This document shows positions 23,499-33,287 of a stretch of DNA of 64,000 nucleotides, piece after piece (the first letter of the stretch is position 1; each line of letters opens with the position of its first letter). Under the pieces are notes generated by a model. The model was given only the letters and a program-made list of their open reading frames with translations, was not told the origin of the DNA and did not search any database. The DNA lies in NCBI GenBank assembly GCA_002286715.1, contig NSJX01000033.1, positions 124,001 to 188,000 of the forward strand, in the 5' to 3' direction. Source of the DNA: Dentipellis sp. KUC8613 (taxonomy: Eukaryota; Basidiomycota; Agaricomycetes; Russulales; Hericiaceae). A program made the translations under genes and the position numbers.

Positions 23499-23858
23499 TT
23501 AAGAATTTTCGATGAACGTGGCATCCCAGTACCACTTCGGCGACTCGGAGAGCCGCAGCTCCCGTTGGATTATCTCAATCACTTCTCTTTCCTCGTCATC
23601 CTCCAATTTGTCGTGCTTCAGGGTAAGGTCCGTGTACATTGAGATCATGAAGTCGTATCCCTCTATTCGCGGAATTTCGTAGTTGAGGTCCGCTCCAGTT
23701 CTACGCGTACGGTCCAGATCCATGAGTCTTGAGGGCCGACGATAGCCTGCTTTCGCGTACGAGTGGCTCTTGAGATTCAGTCGAGATGGATGTCCTTGGC
23801 AATACAATGCTCGTTTCGTGCCATCGCATTCGCTGAGTGAGTATCGGGAGGCAAACAC
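23499..23858 (-). pseudogene. 5'-truncated WYYD-family copy, subtype B
   Basis: The 3' half is well preserved: RRTGADLNYEIPRIEGYDFM, then QRELRLSESPKWYWDATF and the same ENS ending as other members. Upstream of about 23720 the family reading frame is lost by indels, and there is no exon 1 with the DSEGNRIPDP motif. The terminal sequence matches the B copy at 27395 and its body matches both B genes. It stands immediately next to the next intact copy (A2), where a third block would be expected to end. If expressed it could make only a C-terminal fragment. Confidence 0.8.
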
Positions 23859-24025
23859 ACGAATTTCGAGAGTACCGATTACATTTCATAAATGACACAA
23901 CCATCTCCGAGTCCTAGTTTAACTCGCGGCCTTACTAAAGTACATACTTCAAATACTTCGAGCGCGTCTGACAGACAAGTCAATTTCGAGAAAATGGAAC
24001 CAGCGACGAGGCTTACTTTCGTATA

Positions 24026-24649
24026 TCATGCCCTTCTCTGCCAGTCATACGCGGGGTCCCAGTACCACTTCGGTGGCCCGGAGAGCTGCAGCTCCTGTTG
24101 AATGATTTCGATGACCTCTTTCTCTTCTTGAGGTTCTAACTGATCTTCTTCCAGGGTGTGGTTGGTGTATAACGAAACCATAAAGTCGTAGCCGTCAAGT
24201 CTCGGGAATTCGTGGCGCAAGTCGGCCCCGCACCGACGATCCAAATGCGCGATAGCCACAAGTGCTGCGTGAGACTTGTAGTAAACGGGATTTGCTTTCG
24301 ACTCGTCCAGAAGCTTCAGCTTTCTGCGTTTTGCGTAATCAATGGTATGCTGCCATCGAAGAGGGAAGCCGAACATCAGTCGAGGTAGTGTGTCGACTGG
24401 GTGCTCTCGCGAGACGTGGAGGTCGGGAGGGAGAACTAGCAATGGCTCTCGGGCCTTGCGGCGCGTGGCACGCCACTGCAGTAACGATCTGTAATCTCAT
24501 CAACATGATTAAGCGGGACGACGAACCTTTCGGCGATTCTCTAAACTCTGAGCGGTAAGCTTGAAACCGAAGTCGGGGTCAGGTATACGATTGCCCTCCG
24601 AGTCAAGCTCAAATTCTGCGGGAAAGGGGAAAACGCTGCCGTGATTCAT
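24026..24649 (-). CDS. WYYD-family protein, subtype A, copy A2
   Basis: Two exons, 24527-24649 (41 codons) and 24026-24475 (149 aa plus stop), with a 51 bp phase-0 intron, give 190 aa. Exon 1 has FPAEFELDSEGNRIPDPDFG and ends ENRRK-like. Exon 2 starts with Trp and keeps DYAKRRKLKLLDESK, DLDRRCGADLRHEFP-like, YTNHTLEEDQLEPQEEKEV and PPKWYWD, but ends with a different tail (DPAYDWQRRA). The Phe-Lys-Gly of the exon 2 start is replaced by a basic run (RRKAREP). It is divergent from the nuclease-like gene at 25142, with 491 bp between starts. A TATA-like CTATAAG is at 24705-24711. Function unknown. Confidence 0.85.
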
Positions 24650-24718
24650 CTGATGAGGGTAGTAGGGGACGGAAAGGATGAACGGTGTTGAAGGAGCAGC
24701 CGTTCTTATAGATTTACA

Positions 24719-24762
24719 CCGACGCCACGTGGTCGGGTCAATCTATTGTTTCCGGATTAGGC
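24719..24762 (-). promoter_or_regulatory. upstream element shared by A-subtype genes (A2)
   Basis: Plus-strand reading CGACGCCACGTGGTCGGGT then ATTGTTTCCGGATTAGG, with CACGTG at 24726-24731. It is shared with A1 and A3. It lies between two divergent genes and could serve either; the equivalent element of A3 is also between A3 and the second nuclease-like gene. Confidence 0.7.
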
Positions 24763-25080
24763 AAATGTCCTCGCTGCGGTTTACGTAACACTGACACCTT
24801 ACTGCCAGTGCTTTCCTTCGGATCATGGTCTCGATGACTTTGGTGCAGGTCTTGTGCTTTGATCACTTGAGACCACTTGTCTAGCGAAGCTTTGCTCGAC
24901 CGCGGGGCTTTTGAACCATTGACTTCCATTGTGACATCCAGGTACATGTCAAACGCATGGCAGATCGATCTCCACACTGCGTGGACTTGCGGCCGTCCCA
25001 CAAGCTTTGCTTTGGCAAGCTCGGGCCAGAAGCCTATGCAACAATGAGCGAGCCTTGAATTTTCTCAATACCACATTTGA

Positions 25081-25088
25081 TATATAAA
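25081..25088 (+). promoter_or_regulatory. TATA box of nuclease-like gene 1
   Basis: TATATAAA begins 61 bp upstream of the ATG at 25142. The second copy has TATAAAA at almost the same distance (29849-29855, 62 bp), which supports both start choices. Confidence 0.7.
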
Positions 25089-25141
25089 CCAGGCTCGCGC
25101 ATCAATGTTCATGCCTTTCTCTCACTCGAGTATCTGTCGAT

Positions 25142-26864
25142 ATGCAGGCTTTACCTCCAGCTCGTTCTGAACCGCCGGTACGTTTTGATTATCAAGTCTC
25201 GAGCGTTGCTGAATGTTTCATTTACTTCAGCATACGGTCGATTCGGGGAGCCATTTTTTCTCCAATCTCATGAACTTGTGGCGGTACGCAGGTGTTCACA
25301 CCACCGAGACTTACCTTTACGGCGCCATCAGCCATCTCTTTGCGACGTTCAGCTTGGGCTGTAGGCACGCAGACGAAGACGTCTTCATTTTCTCACACCC
25401 CCAAAATGAGTTCCGTGGTTGTTCACTCACCAAGTCTTCTTCTCGAAGGTTTCCGGACTTCGCCATTCTTGGAACGGTGAAACAAATGCAGAATGCGGAT
25501 GAGCCTGGGTACCGAGAACCCTTTTTGGCATTCTGGGTGGAAGTCAAGCCATTCCAGCTCGACTCTGAACTGTTTACAGAAGATAATCGGGCAAGAACAG
25601 CGCTGTCCATCCGCTACCATCTTGCTCAAGTCAGCGAGCAGGCATATCTTGCCCTCCAGCACCACAAGAAAAAAAGACGCTATGCATTTCTCATCACGGG
25701 CTGTTTTTTCACCCTCTTGCTATACACAGCTGCCGATCATGAACCTGTAGTGGAATCCGTCAAGCTACCTTTGCCTAGTAGAAACGCAGTTCCAGTCACG
25801 CCTCGTCAAGCGAAGAAACGCGGCGCGCCATCCTCGCTGTCTCCGACTACCTCGCAATTACTTGGTCGACGCCAGAAGATGCGTAAAATAGTTTCCGCAA
25901 GCCCGAACAAAAACCCAGTACCTGCTCCTGCGCCTGCGCCTGCAGGAGGCATTCCCCCAATCCCGTCTCTCGAAGCCGCCTCGCAGATCCCCGAAATCAT
26001 ATACTTCAATGAAAATATCGTCGACTTCCGCAACAATCGCTTCGAACCTCGTTTCTTGAAGGCTCTTCAACTTGCCATGGAAAACATCGATGTGACATAC
26101 GAGGACCCTAGCTTCGTTTGTCCACCTGGAGACTATCCCCCGACTGAGGGAAGCCTGGTACGATTTAGTATTCTCATCCATCTGCACGTGTTTATACATG
26201 CCTCGCTGTATATCCATAGGAAATGGCACAGGAAGCTATAGATGAAGCATTCGCGAGCGCCCCCGAGGCTAGCTTATCGTCAGGACCGGACAGTCCCGCT
26301 TCGCCGGTGTCACTCTATCATCCCTCTCCCGAACAAGGCTCCTCAATCTCTCAGCCTACCCCTCTTCGGGCGCCTTTGACTCGTAGGAGGGCACAGACAC
26401 TCGAGAGCTCTGCCATTTCGTCAGCAGTCCAGATGCTGATGAACAATGGCATGGACAGGCTCACGGCCATTGGGCTTGCATCGGACAATGAAGCAGCCAC
26501 TGCTCAACTCGCAGGCGAAGACATCTTCTCCACTGTTGATGACAGCGACCTTCCCGCGCCAAACTCCTCGCGCGCAACGGGCTCATACCGCAACTCCTTC
26601 CACGAGGCTCTTGTGTCATCCTCAAGCTCTAGTGGTTCACCCTACGTGTTTGATGACAGACTCTTGGCGGCGGCGGAGACTGATGCTTCATCCGATATGG
26701 ACCCTGTGCCGTCTAGTGATCACTCTTCAGACGTCGATAACTGGTCTTCCGAGCAGGAGTTCGACAGCCTCGACGAGTCGACGTCGGCAGACATTGAAGC
26801 CTCGGCAGACGGAGAGAAATCCGCTCGCTACGTTTCTCGGAAGGGAAAGGAGCGTGCATTCTGA
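25142..26864 (+). CDS. PD-(D/E)XK nuclease-like protein, copy 1
   Basis: Three exons, 25142-25177, 25231-26157 and 26220-26864, give 535 aa. The first exon is only 12 codons and matches the first exon of copy 2 in position and Met-Gln-Ala start. Residues about 20-180 contain FSNLMNLWRYAG, a helix (YGAISHLFATF), DEDVFIFSHPQNEFRG, then RRFPDFAILG (Pro87-Asp88) and FWVEVKP (Glu116-x-Lys118), followed by a conserved QVSEQAYLALQ. That is the PD...(D/E)xK order and spacing of restriction-endonuclease-like folds. A Pro-rich linker, a second conserved segment (IYFNENIVDFRNN, EPRFLKALQLAMENIDVTYE), a helical LTAIGLASD segment and an acidic Ser-rich tail ending YVSRKGKERAF follow. No membrane segment. 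Activity is inferred only from the motif. Confidence 0.8.
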
Positions 26865-27394
26865 TGTCGAAGCATGCTCATGTGTACTTGTACTGTACTC
26901 AACTTTGTACTATCACGCTGTTTTCGATGATCTGTAGTGCCCCTAAATGCCAGCTATATCACCTACCATATTTTGATCTCGCGTGAAGGCCACAACAGTA
27001 TGCCGTGGGCATGCAATGCTCACAGATCTGTCACGAAAGAATCGCTCGCAGAGTACAGACCCCGCGTCACATGTCACGATACACGCATTATGTGTTCAAA
27101 AGCGACTGCCTCGGCGACTCACACTTTCAGGTATGGATTTTTACCAGAACGCAAGATTCGAGGATCTCCGGTTCGGAGTAACTAACATAGTGTTGCAAAT
27201 ACAGGGTATGACGCAGTAGAATGAAGATCGATCATAAAGCTCGCATCTGCCCCAGCCATGAACGGGGCAGACGGGTCTCTAGATGCACGCCCTGCAATGC
27301 AGGCTTCCGACTGCTATTGACTGTGCATGCACCTACGATGCTAAAATTGATTGAAAGGAATGAAAGAGACAACGATCGTGCTTACTCGTAAGAT
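26865..27394. other. intergenic between convergent genes
   Basis: 3' flanks of nuclease-like copy 1 (plus) and B1 (minus). No further exon recognised. Confidence 0.5.
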
Positions 27395-28010
27395 TCATGA
27401 GTTCTCGATGAATGTACCATCCCAATACCACATCGGCGGGTCAGAGATCCGCAGCTCTCGTTGAAGAATCTCGATAACCTCCTTCTCCTCTTCCTCCTCT
27501 AGCTGATCATCCTCGAGAGTGAGATTCGAGTATAGGGCAATCATAAAGTCGTATCCCTCCACTCTAGGGATTTCGTAGTTAAGGTCGGCTCCTGTTCTAC
27601 GATCCAGATCTGTGATGGTCTTCAACGCAGCATAAGACGGCCGGAGGATAGGATCCGCCTTCTCGCCCAGGAGTTTGATCTTTCGGCGCTTGGCGTAGGA
27701 GAACGCCTGCGAGAATGACAATGCGAACCCGAACAGTAATTTCGGAAGCATGTGGGCCGGGCGACTAGGCGAGACTTGGAGGTGAGGAGGGAGCGTCAAC
27801 ATTGGTTCTCTGCCTTTGAAATAAGTGGCACGCCACTGCAGCATACTTATTAGCAAAGCCACTCCAGAGGAGCTATACATGCCATACCTCGCGACGGTTC
27901 TCTATACTCTCAGAGGTAAGTTTGTACCCGAATTCGGGGTCGGGGATGTAATTGCCCTCTGAATCAACTTCGTATTCGGCGTAATAGGGGCAGGGAAGAG
28001 GTCCGTCCAT
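27395..28010 (-). CDS. WYYD-family protein, subtype B, copy B1
   Basis: Two exons, 27888-28010 (41 codons) and 27395-27835 (146 aa plus stop), with a 52 bp phase-0 intron, give 187 aa. Exon 1 has YYAEYEVDSEGNYIPDPEFG and ends ENRRE. Exon 2 begins with Trp, then YFKGREPML, LPKLLFGFALSFSQAFSYAK, DLDRRTGADLNYEIP and QRELRISDPPMWYWD. B members differ from A by Tyr-Tyr-Ala-Glu near the start, Asn-Tyr-Ile in the DP motif and Thr in DRRTGAD. Only the second half of the A upstream element is recognisable (AATTTAGG-like near 28100). Convergent with nuclease-like copy 1. Function unknown. Confidence 0.85.
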
Positions 28011-28821
28011 GATCACGAGTGGGGAAGTTCGGATTTCTCAAAGCAGTGGGAGGGAGAATCGGAGAAGCGACTCGGCCATAATGACAAGTTATCATGCTCC
28101 AATTTAGGTAATTCCGGCACGGGGGCAGCGGCTCCTTCATTGTTCAGCTTGACGCATGGGACCCGAGTGGACTCCGACGCCAACAATTGCAAGTTCGACC
28201 GTGACAATGATACGCCGACAATGAGTGATTTCGTCCGTGGATAAGTGCCGGAGCGGAGTGACGTACCCGTCGAAGAGCGGGATAAGGGTGCACACAATTG
28301 GAAATATTCTACGCAATGACTGTAGATCCCGATGGACCTTTGGTGAGGCAGTGTCCCGCACCGAGTGCCACTCGATGTCGCCTATGGTCAGGTCGATTCA
28401 GATCGCTTTAGTGCCCACAATAGCCTGCGGGAGCGCCAGAGTAGGGGGTCGGATTATACCGCCGATGAGAGTTGGCAGCGGCGATGCTTCAAACGCGCAG
28501 ATCGTACAGTCGCTGTCGGAACGTGGCAAGCAAGTCACACTACACGTGCTGTGACCGAACGCGAATAGTCACCGCGCCTGCGCGAAAGTCCTCCTCTCTT
28601 CGAATGTCGGGAATCAGCCAAGTTATGAAAGACGAGATTTATTGGCACTAATTGAGCGCAGACGGTATGAAGTGTCGATGTATTGATACAGCACAAAATA
28701 TGAATCCAAAAACAAAATCCTCAAAACTCTTATGTGACTAACGGTCTACCAATGTGCTTCGAGAAAAAAGTGAGTCGCGAATAATAAAGAAAGCGCATCA
28801 CAAAAGACTCACTGATGCAGA
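28011..28821. other. spacer between duplication blocks
   Basis: It contains the B1 promoter and the 3' flank of A3. No additional gene recognised. Short plus-strand frames at 28225-28568 lack support. Confidence 0.5.
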
Positions 28822-29439
28822 CTACGAATTCTCAATGTATGTGGCATCCCAATACCACTTCGGTGGCTGAGAAAGCCGCAGCTCCTGTGAGATGATCTGG
28901 ATAACTTCTTCCTCTTCCTCCGGCTCAAGCTGATCTTGAGCGTATGTAAGATTCGTGTAGAGCGCGATCATGAAATCACAGCCGTCTGTTCTTGGGATTT
29001 CGTAGCGCAGATCGGCACCCGAACGACGATCCAAATCCGAAACGACCTTCATTATAGCATGCATGGTGCGATAAACGGGGTCGGCCTTCGTTTCATCCAA
29101 AAGCTTGATTTTACGGCGTTTCGCGTAGTCGAATACTTGCGACAAGCGCACGGGGAAACCGAATAACAATCTGGGGAGTGTGTTTGCAGGTCGATGTGGC
29201 GAGACACGGAGGTGAAGAGGGAGATCCGACATCGGCTCTCGTCCTTCCAAGCAGGCAGTACGCCACTTCGTTGAACATCAGAATAAATCTAATTACGAAA
29301 CGTTTAGACGACGAACCTTGCGTCGATTCTCTACGCTCTGGGCTGTGAGTTTGTAACCGAACTCGGGATCGGGGATACGATTGCCCTCTGAATCGACCTC
29401 AAATTCGGCAGGAAAGGGGCAGACAGGAAAGCGATTCAT
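28822..29439 (-). CDS. WYYD-family protein, subtype A, copy A3
   Basis: Two exons, 29317-29439 (41 codons) and 28822-29265 (147 aa plus stop), with a 51 bp phase-0 intron, give 188 aa. Exon 1 carries FPAEFEVDSEGNRIPDPEFG. Exon 2 starts with Trp, has LEGREPMSDLP, FGFPVRLSQVFDYAKRRKIK, DLDRRSGADLRYEIP, YTNLTYAQDQLEPEEEEEV and ISQELRLSQPPKWYWD with an ENS end. It is closest to A1 and A2 in the exon 1 and upstream-element sequences. Divergent from nuclease-like copy 2, with 471 bp between starts. Function unknown. Confidence 0.85.
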
Positions 29440-29528
29440 AGTGTGCAGGTGGTAGATGAACGCTGGACGGACAAGCAGAGTGGGGGTGGGAGAGAACACA
29501 GAGAAGCAGCCGTACTTGTAGGGTTACC

Positions 29529-29573
29529 TCGACGCCACGTGGTTGGCTCAACATCTCATTGTTTCCGAATTAG
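29529..29573 (-). promoter_or_regulatory. upstream element shared by A-subtype genes (A3)
   Basis: Plus-strand reading CGACGCCACGTGGTTGGCT then ATTGTTTCCGAATTAGG, with CACGTG at 29536-29541. The best preserved of the three copies. Confidence 0.7.
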
Positions 29574-29848
29574 GGAAGAGCTTCGCACCCCGCATGAGCT
29601 GCACTCTTCTCGGAGGCTCCTGGAGTCCGAAACTCCAACCTCCTCTGCACCTGCCAGACGCTTTGTGGACGAACAAGATCTATCGACTACAATAGATCAT
29701 TATCGTGAGATGCCGCGGACAAATGCGAAACGCGGTGAGCTCGGCATGGGTGCTGGACATTTGTGGCCGGACAAATCGAGTTCGCTTTGACTTCTCAACG
29801 TCAACAATGCACGATCCTCGACTATGGCGCACTGCGGCGCCCAGGACG

Positions 29849-29855
29849 TATAAAA
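29849..29855 (+). promoter_or_regulatory. TATA box of nuclease-like gene 2
   Basis: TATAAAA begins 62 bp upstream of the ATG at 29911, matching copy 1. Confidence 0.7.
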
Positions 29856-29910
29856 CAGGGTCGTTCAGTCTCGCGATATCCTTACCACGTCTCTACGTTG
29901 ACCCACGATT

Positions 29911-31595
29911 ATGCAGGCTTCATCAGTCACCGATTCTGAGCCCTCCGTACGTCCCTATCAGTGTCTTTGTTCAAAATTTCATCAAGACCTAACATATCTC
30001 AGCCTATAGCAAGAGCTCGCCGCTCTTTCTTCAACAATCTCATGAACTTGTGGCGATACGCGGCTGTTCACGGCACCGAAGCACATATATACGGGGCTAT
30101 GAATCACCTCTTCGCGACTTTCTGCTCTAGCTGCAAGCACTCTGACGAAGATGTCTTTATTTTTCTGCATCCTCAAAATGAATTTCGTGGCGATTCCCTG
30201 AACGGTATCTTATCTCGACGGTACCCAGACTTTGCTGTGCTTGGGACTGTCAACCAGATCCAACAGCCTCCCCACCCGGGGTACAGGAAGCCATTTTTGG
30301 TATTTTGGGTCGAAGTGAAACCATTACACTTCGACGCGCCGTCGTGGACTTCGCGTGAAGGCCAAGCCCTCTCAGGGGGGCTTGTCCGTCACCACATTGC
30401 CCAGGTCAGCGAGCAAGCGTATCTCGGCCTCCAGCAGCACGGGAAGAGAAAATGCTACGCCCTTCTTACTATTGGCTGGTATTTTACCCTCTTACTGTAC
30501 ACAAAAGAATCCGACAATCCTGGAAGCCTCCTGACCAAATCTGTGGAGTCCATACCCCTCCTTTCGTCGAGCCAAACTTCTCGCCTTGCCAAGAAACGCG
30601 GTGTACCGTCTCCTGACCCGTCACCTTCGGTTCGTCGCCGCCAGAAAATCCAAAAGCTCAACGATCCAAGTCCAAATGATAAGTCGCCTTTTCCACCACC
30701 GCCATCGGGCGGGCCTCTGCCAGTCCCATCCCTCGAAGCGGCGTCATGTATCCCCAAAATCGTCTACTTCCACGAACGTATTCTTAATTTGGAAGGGGAC
30801 TGTTTTGAGCCTCGATTCTTGAAGGCCCTCCAGCTGGCAATGAACGACGTCGACATGACGTACGAAGATTCTACTTTCATTTGTCCACCCGGAGACCACC
30901 CGCCAACTGAGGGGAGCATCGTACGTACCTCCTTCTGTACTCAAATGCTTGCATTGTACTCAAATTTACCTCATCACACTCGGCAGGCAGTTGCTCAGGA
31001 AGCTCTCGTTGCAGCATTCGCGAGTGCGCCAGAGGAAAGCTTGTTGCCAGACAGCCCTGATCACCCTTCCTCGATATATCAGCCATCGCCTCAACCTTCC
31101 CCTTTGGCTCAACCATCGTTCGAGACACCTCGTCGGGCACCATTGACCCGCCGAAAGGCTAAGACAGTTTCAAGCTCCATTTCGTCGGCGGTCGAGACCT
31201 TGATGGCTAGTGGAATGGATAGACTCACGGCCATCGAGTATGCATCGGACGATCAGGAGGCTCACGCTCGGCGACAAAGTGACGAGTCATTCTTCGATGC
31301 TCATGACGGTCCCGTCGCCGGTCCTTCTCGTGGCACACAGTCATACCGCAACTCGTTCCACGAAGCCCTTGCATCGTCTTCCAGCTCGAGCGGTTCGCCT
31401 TATCTGTTTGATCACAGGGTGTTCGGCTCGGAAGAGTGGACCGACGCTTCATCCGAGGCGGAGCCTGTGCCGTCCAGTCAATATTCCTCGGAAGCTGATG
31501 CCCTGGACGAACATTCAGTTAGCGCTGATGCCTCAGGAGAGGAAGAAGAGTCTGCTCGCTATGTTTCCCGCAAGGGGAAAGAACGTGCTCTTTAA
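29911..31595 (+). CDS. PD-(D/E)XK nuclease-like protein, copy 2
   Basis: Three exons, 29911-29946, 30003-30920 and 30987-31595, give 520 aa. All features of copy 1 are kept at the same positions: FNNLMNLWRYAA, YGAMNHLFATF, DEDVFIFLHPQNEFRG, RRYPDFAVLG (Pro87-Asp88), FWVEVKP (Glu116-x-Lys118), QVSEQAYLGLQ, the FEPRFLKALQLAMNDVDMTYE block, ICPPGDHPPTEGS and the YVSRKGKERAL end. The candidate catalytic residues are therefore conserved between copies while linkers have drifted, which suggests selection on the protein. The alternative start at 29961 would lose the first exon shared with copy 1. Convergent with B2 at 31850. Nuclease activity is an inference. Confidence 0.8.
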
Positions 31596-31849
31596 AGTCG
31601 ATGTTGATTTCTGAGTGATCTCGCTCTGAGCTATTTTGTATTTTAGTCTGGCTGACGTCTTGGAGTGCTGTTCAATGAAATGTATTGTCTAGCATATGAT
31701 AATTTCTGTTTCGATTTCTGCTTGTAAGCGTGAACGTTACTACTTCCACGGTGATACCATAGCTCAAAATCCCTGCTGAGCACCGCGGCACCTTTATCTT
31801 CTACGATGCCATTGTTAGTCGAGAGTGCTGGCCGATCGTAGAGTCGCGC

Positions 31850-32463
31850 TCACTCGTCATGCGTTGTTGCTACATCCCAGTACCACATCGGCGGGTCGGA
31901 GATCTGCAACTCTCGCTGGATGATGTCAGCGACCTCTTTCTCCTCTTCCTTCTCCAACTGATCGGCCTCGAGGGTGAGGTTCGTGTATAAGGAGATCATG
32001 AAATCGTAGCCTTCAATTCTTGGAATTTCATACCGCAGGTCTGCTCCAGTTCTGCGGTCCAAGTCCATGATGGTCTTGATGGCCGCAAACGATGGGCGGA
32101 GGTCAGGATCCGCGTTCTCGCCCAAAAGCTTGAGTTTTCGGCGCTTCGCATACTCGAACGCCTGGTCGAATTGCAGAGGGAAGCCAAAATGGAGTGTGGG
32201 TAGTGTGTTGGCCGGCCGACGAGCCGAGACGCGAAAGTGAGAAGGGAGGGTGATCATCGGCTCATTGCCCTTGAAGTAAAGCGCACGCCACTGTATCACG
32301 CATTAGCCCAAGAGAGTCACAATAACGATACATTGCATACCTGGCGGTGGTTTTCCATGCTTTCCGCAGTAAGCTTATACCCGAATTCAGGGTCGGGGAT
32401 GTAGTTGCCTTGTGCGTCGCGCTCGAACTCCGCGTAGTAAGGAAAGATAAGTGGGCCGCTCAT
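31850..32463 (-). CDS. WYYD-family protein, subtype B, copy B2
   Basis: Two exons, 32341-32463 (41 codons) and 31850-32290 (146 aa plus stop), with a 50 bp phase-0 intron, give 187 aa. Exon 1 has FPYYAEFERDAQGNYIPDPE and ends at ENHRQ. Exon 2 starts with Trp and contains YFKGNEPMITLP, FGFPLQFDQAFEYAKRRKLK, DLDRRTGADLRYEIP and QRELQISDPPMWYWD; the tail (VATTHDE) differs from B1. A TATA box (TTTATAAA, 32511-32518) is about 50 bp upstream. Function unknown. Confidence 0.85.
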
Positions 32464-33287
32464 ATTTTCTGAGTGCGCGAGGGAGAGAAAATCGTGGGTC
32501 AAAGGCAAGCTTTATAAACTGCAGATAGATCCACGAGTGCAGTGAGCGATGATCAGTATTTGGGAGAAGGAAGCCGAGGTGCATTGTTGTGGGCTTTTAA
32601 GTCGGAGCGGATCCCGTCTGACTTTGTCAGCCCATTGTTCCGAAGATTGTGAGAAATATTTTACCGTGATGTTCAACAACCATCTCACCTCGTGCTCTGT
32701 GCCGACGGACGGAAAGACGAGCTGACCTGCTGGCTACAGCTTTTGTGCTAGTTACGCGTCGTGTGGCTCGTAGCCGTTGTGGACCAACTTCCGTCATGAC
32801 AAGCCGCGCATAAATGAGGCATCCTGATGTAAGTCAATATGAGATATGAGCCCTAGAAATAAGGGCTTACTTCTGCATCTTAGCTATAGCGTGTTCCTTG
32901 TTGGCCACTAGCATGAGTAGTCCAAGCCGAGTCGTCATCGCTTTCCTCCAAGTCTGGGCGGCGGCAAATGCCGAGCCTTAGACGCCTGTTGAGTTGAGAT
33001 GAGCCTGACCCTCTTGCTGAACAACTTGTATCGCGGTGTCTTGCTCTGTTCGATTTTCCTTCTACTGACCACCAAGCGTCCCTGCTTGAAGAATGTCCCC
33101 CTTAGAACTCTCATAATACAACTTCTTCACTGCGGGCAGACTGTACCTTTTGCGTGGAAGCGGTTCGGACTCGGCGAAACTTAGGCAAGTGTTCTCCAGA
33201 GCAGACGCTATTGATGATCTCCGTTGACAACTCGTGGATATGTCTACAGCTAGTGTCAGACAGTATAGTGAACCTAAGCTTTAAGTC
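32464..33287. other. intergenic between B2 and GWT1
   Basis: Divergent promoter region of B2 (minus) and GWT1 (plus). It marks the right edge of the duplicated family region. No exon recognised. Confidence 0.5.

Larger units (their letters stand above)
24026..28010. repeat. segmental duplication block 1 (A2, nuclease-like 1, B1)
   Basis: The gene order A (minus), PD-(D/E)XK-like (plus), B (minus) is repeated at 28822-32463 with the same orientation, similar spacing, the same intron positions and matching upstream elements. The copies are diverged at many sites, so the duplication is not recent. Confidence 0.85.
28822..32463. repeat. segmental duplication block 2 (A3, nuclease-like 2, B2)
   Basis: Second copy of the A / PD-(D/E)XK-like / B arrangement described for 24026-28010. 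The offset between equivalent genes is about 4.8 kb for A, 4.8 kb for the nuclease-like gene and 4.5 kb for B, so spacer lengths have changed. Confidence 0.85.

Noticed and set aside
23460..23510. tRNA-like stretch with GGGGTCGCACCCGTGCCC
   Set aside because: No cloverleaf with paired acceptor and anticodon arms can be drawn around it.
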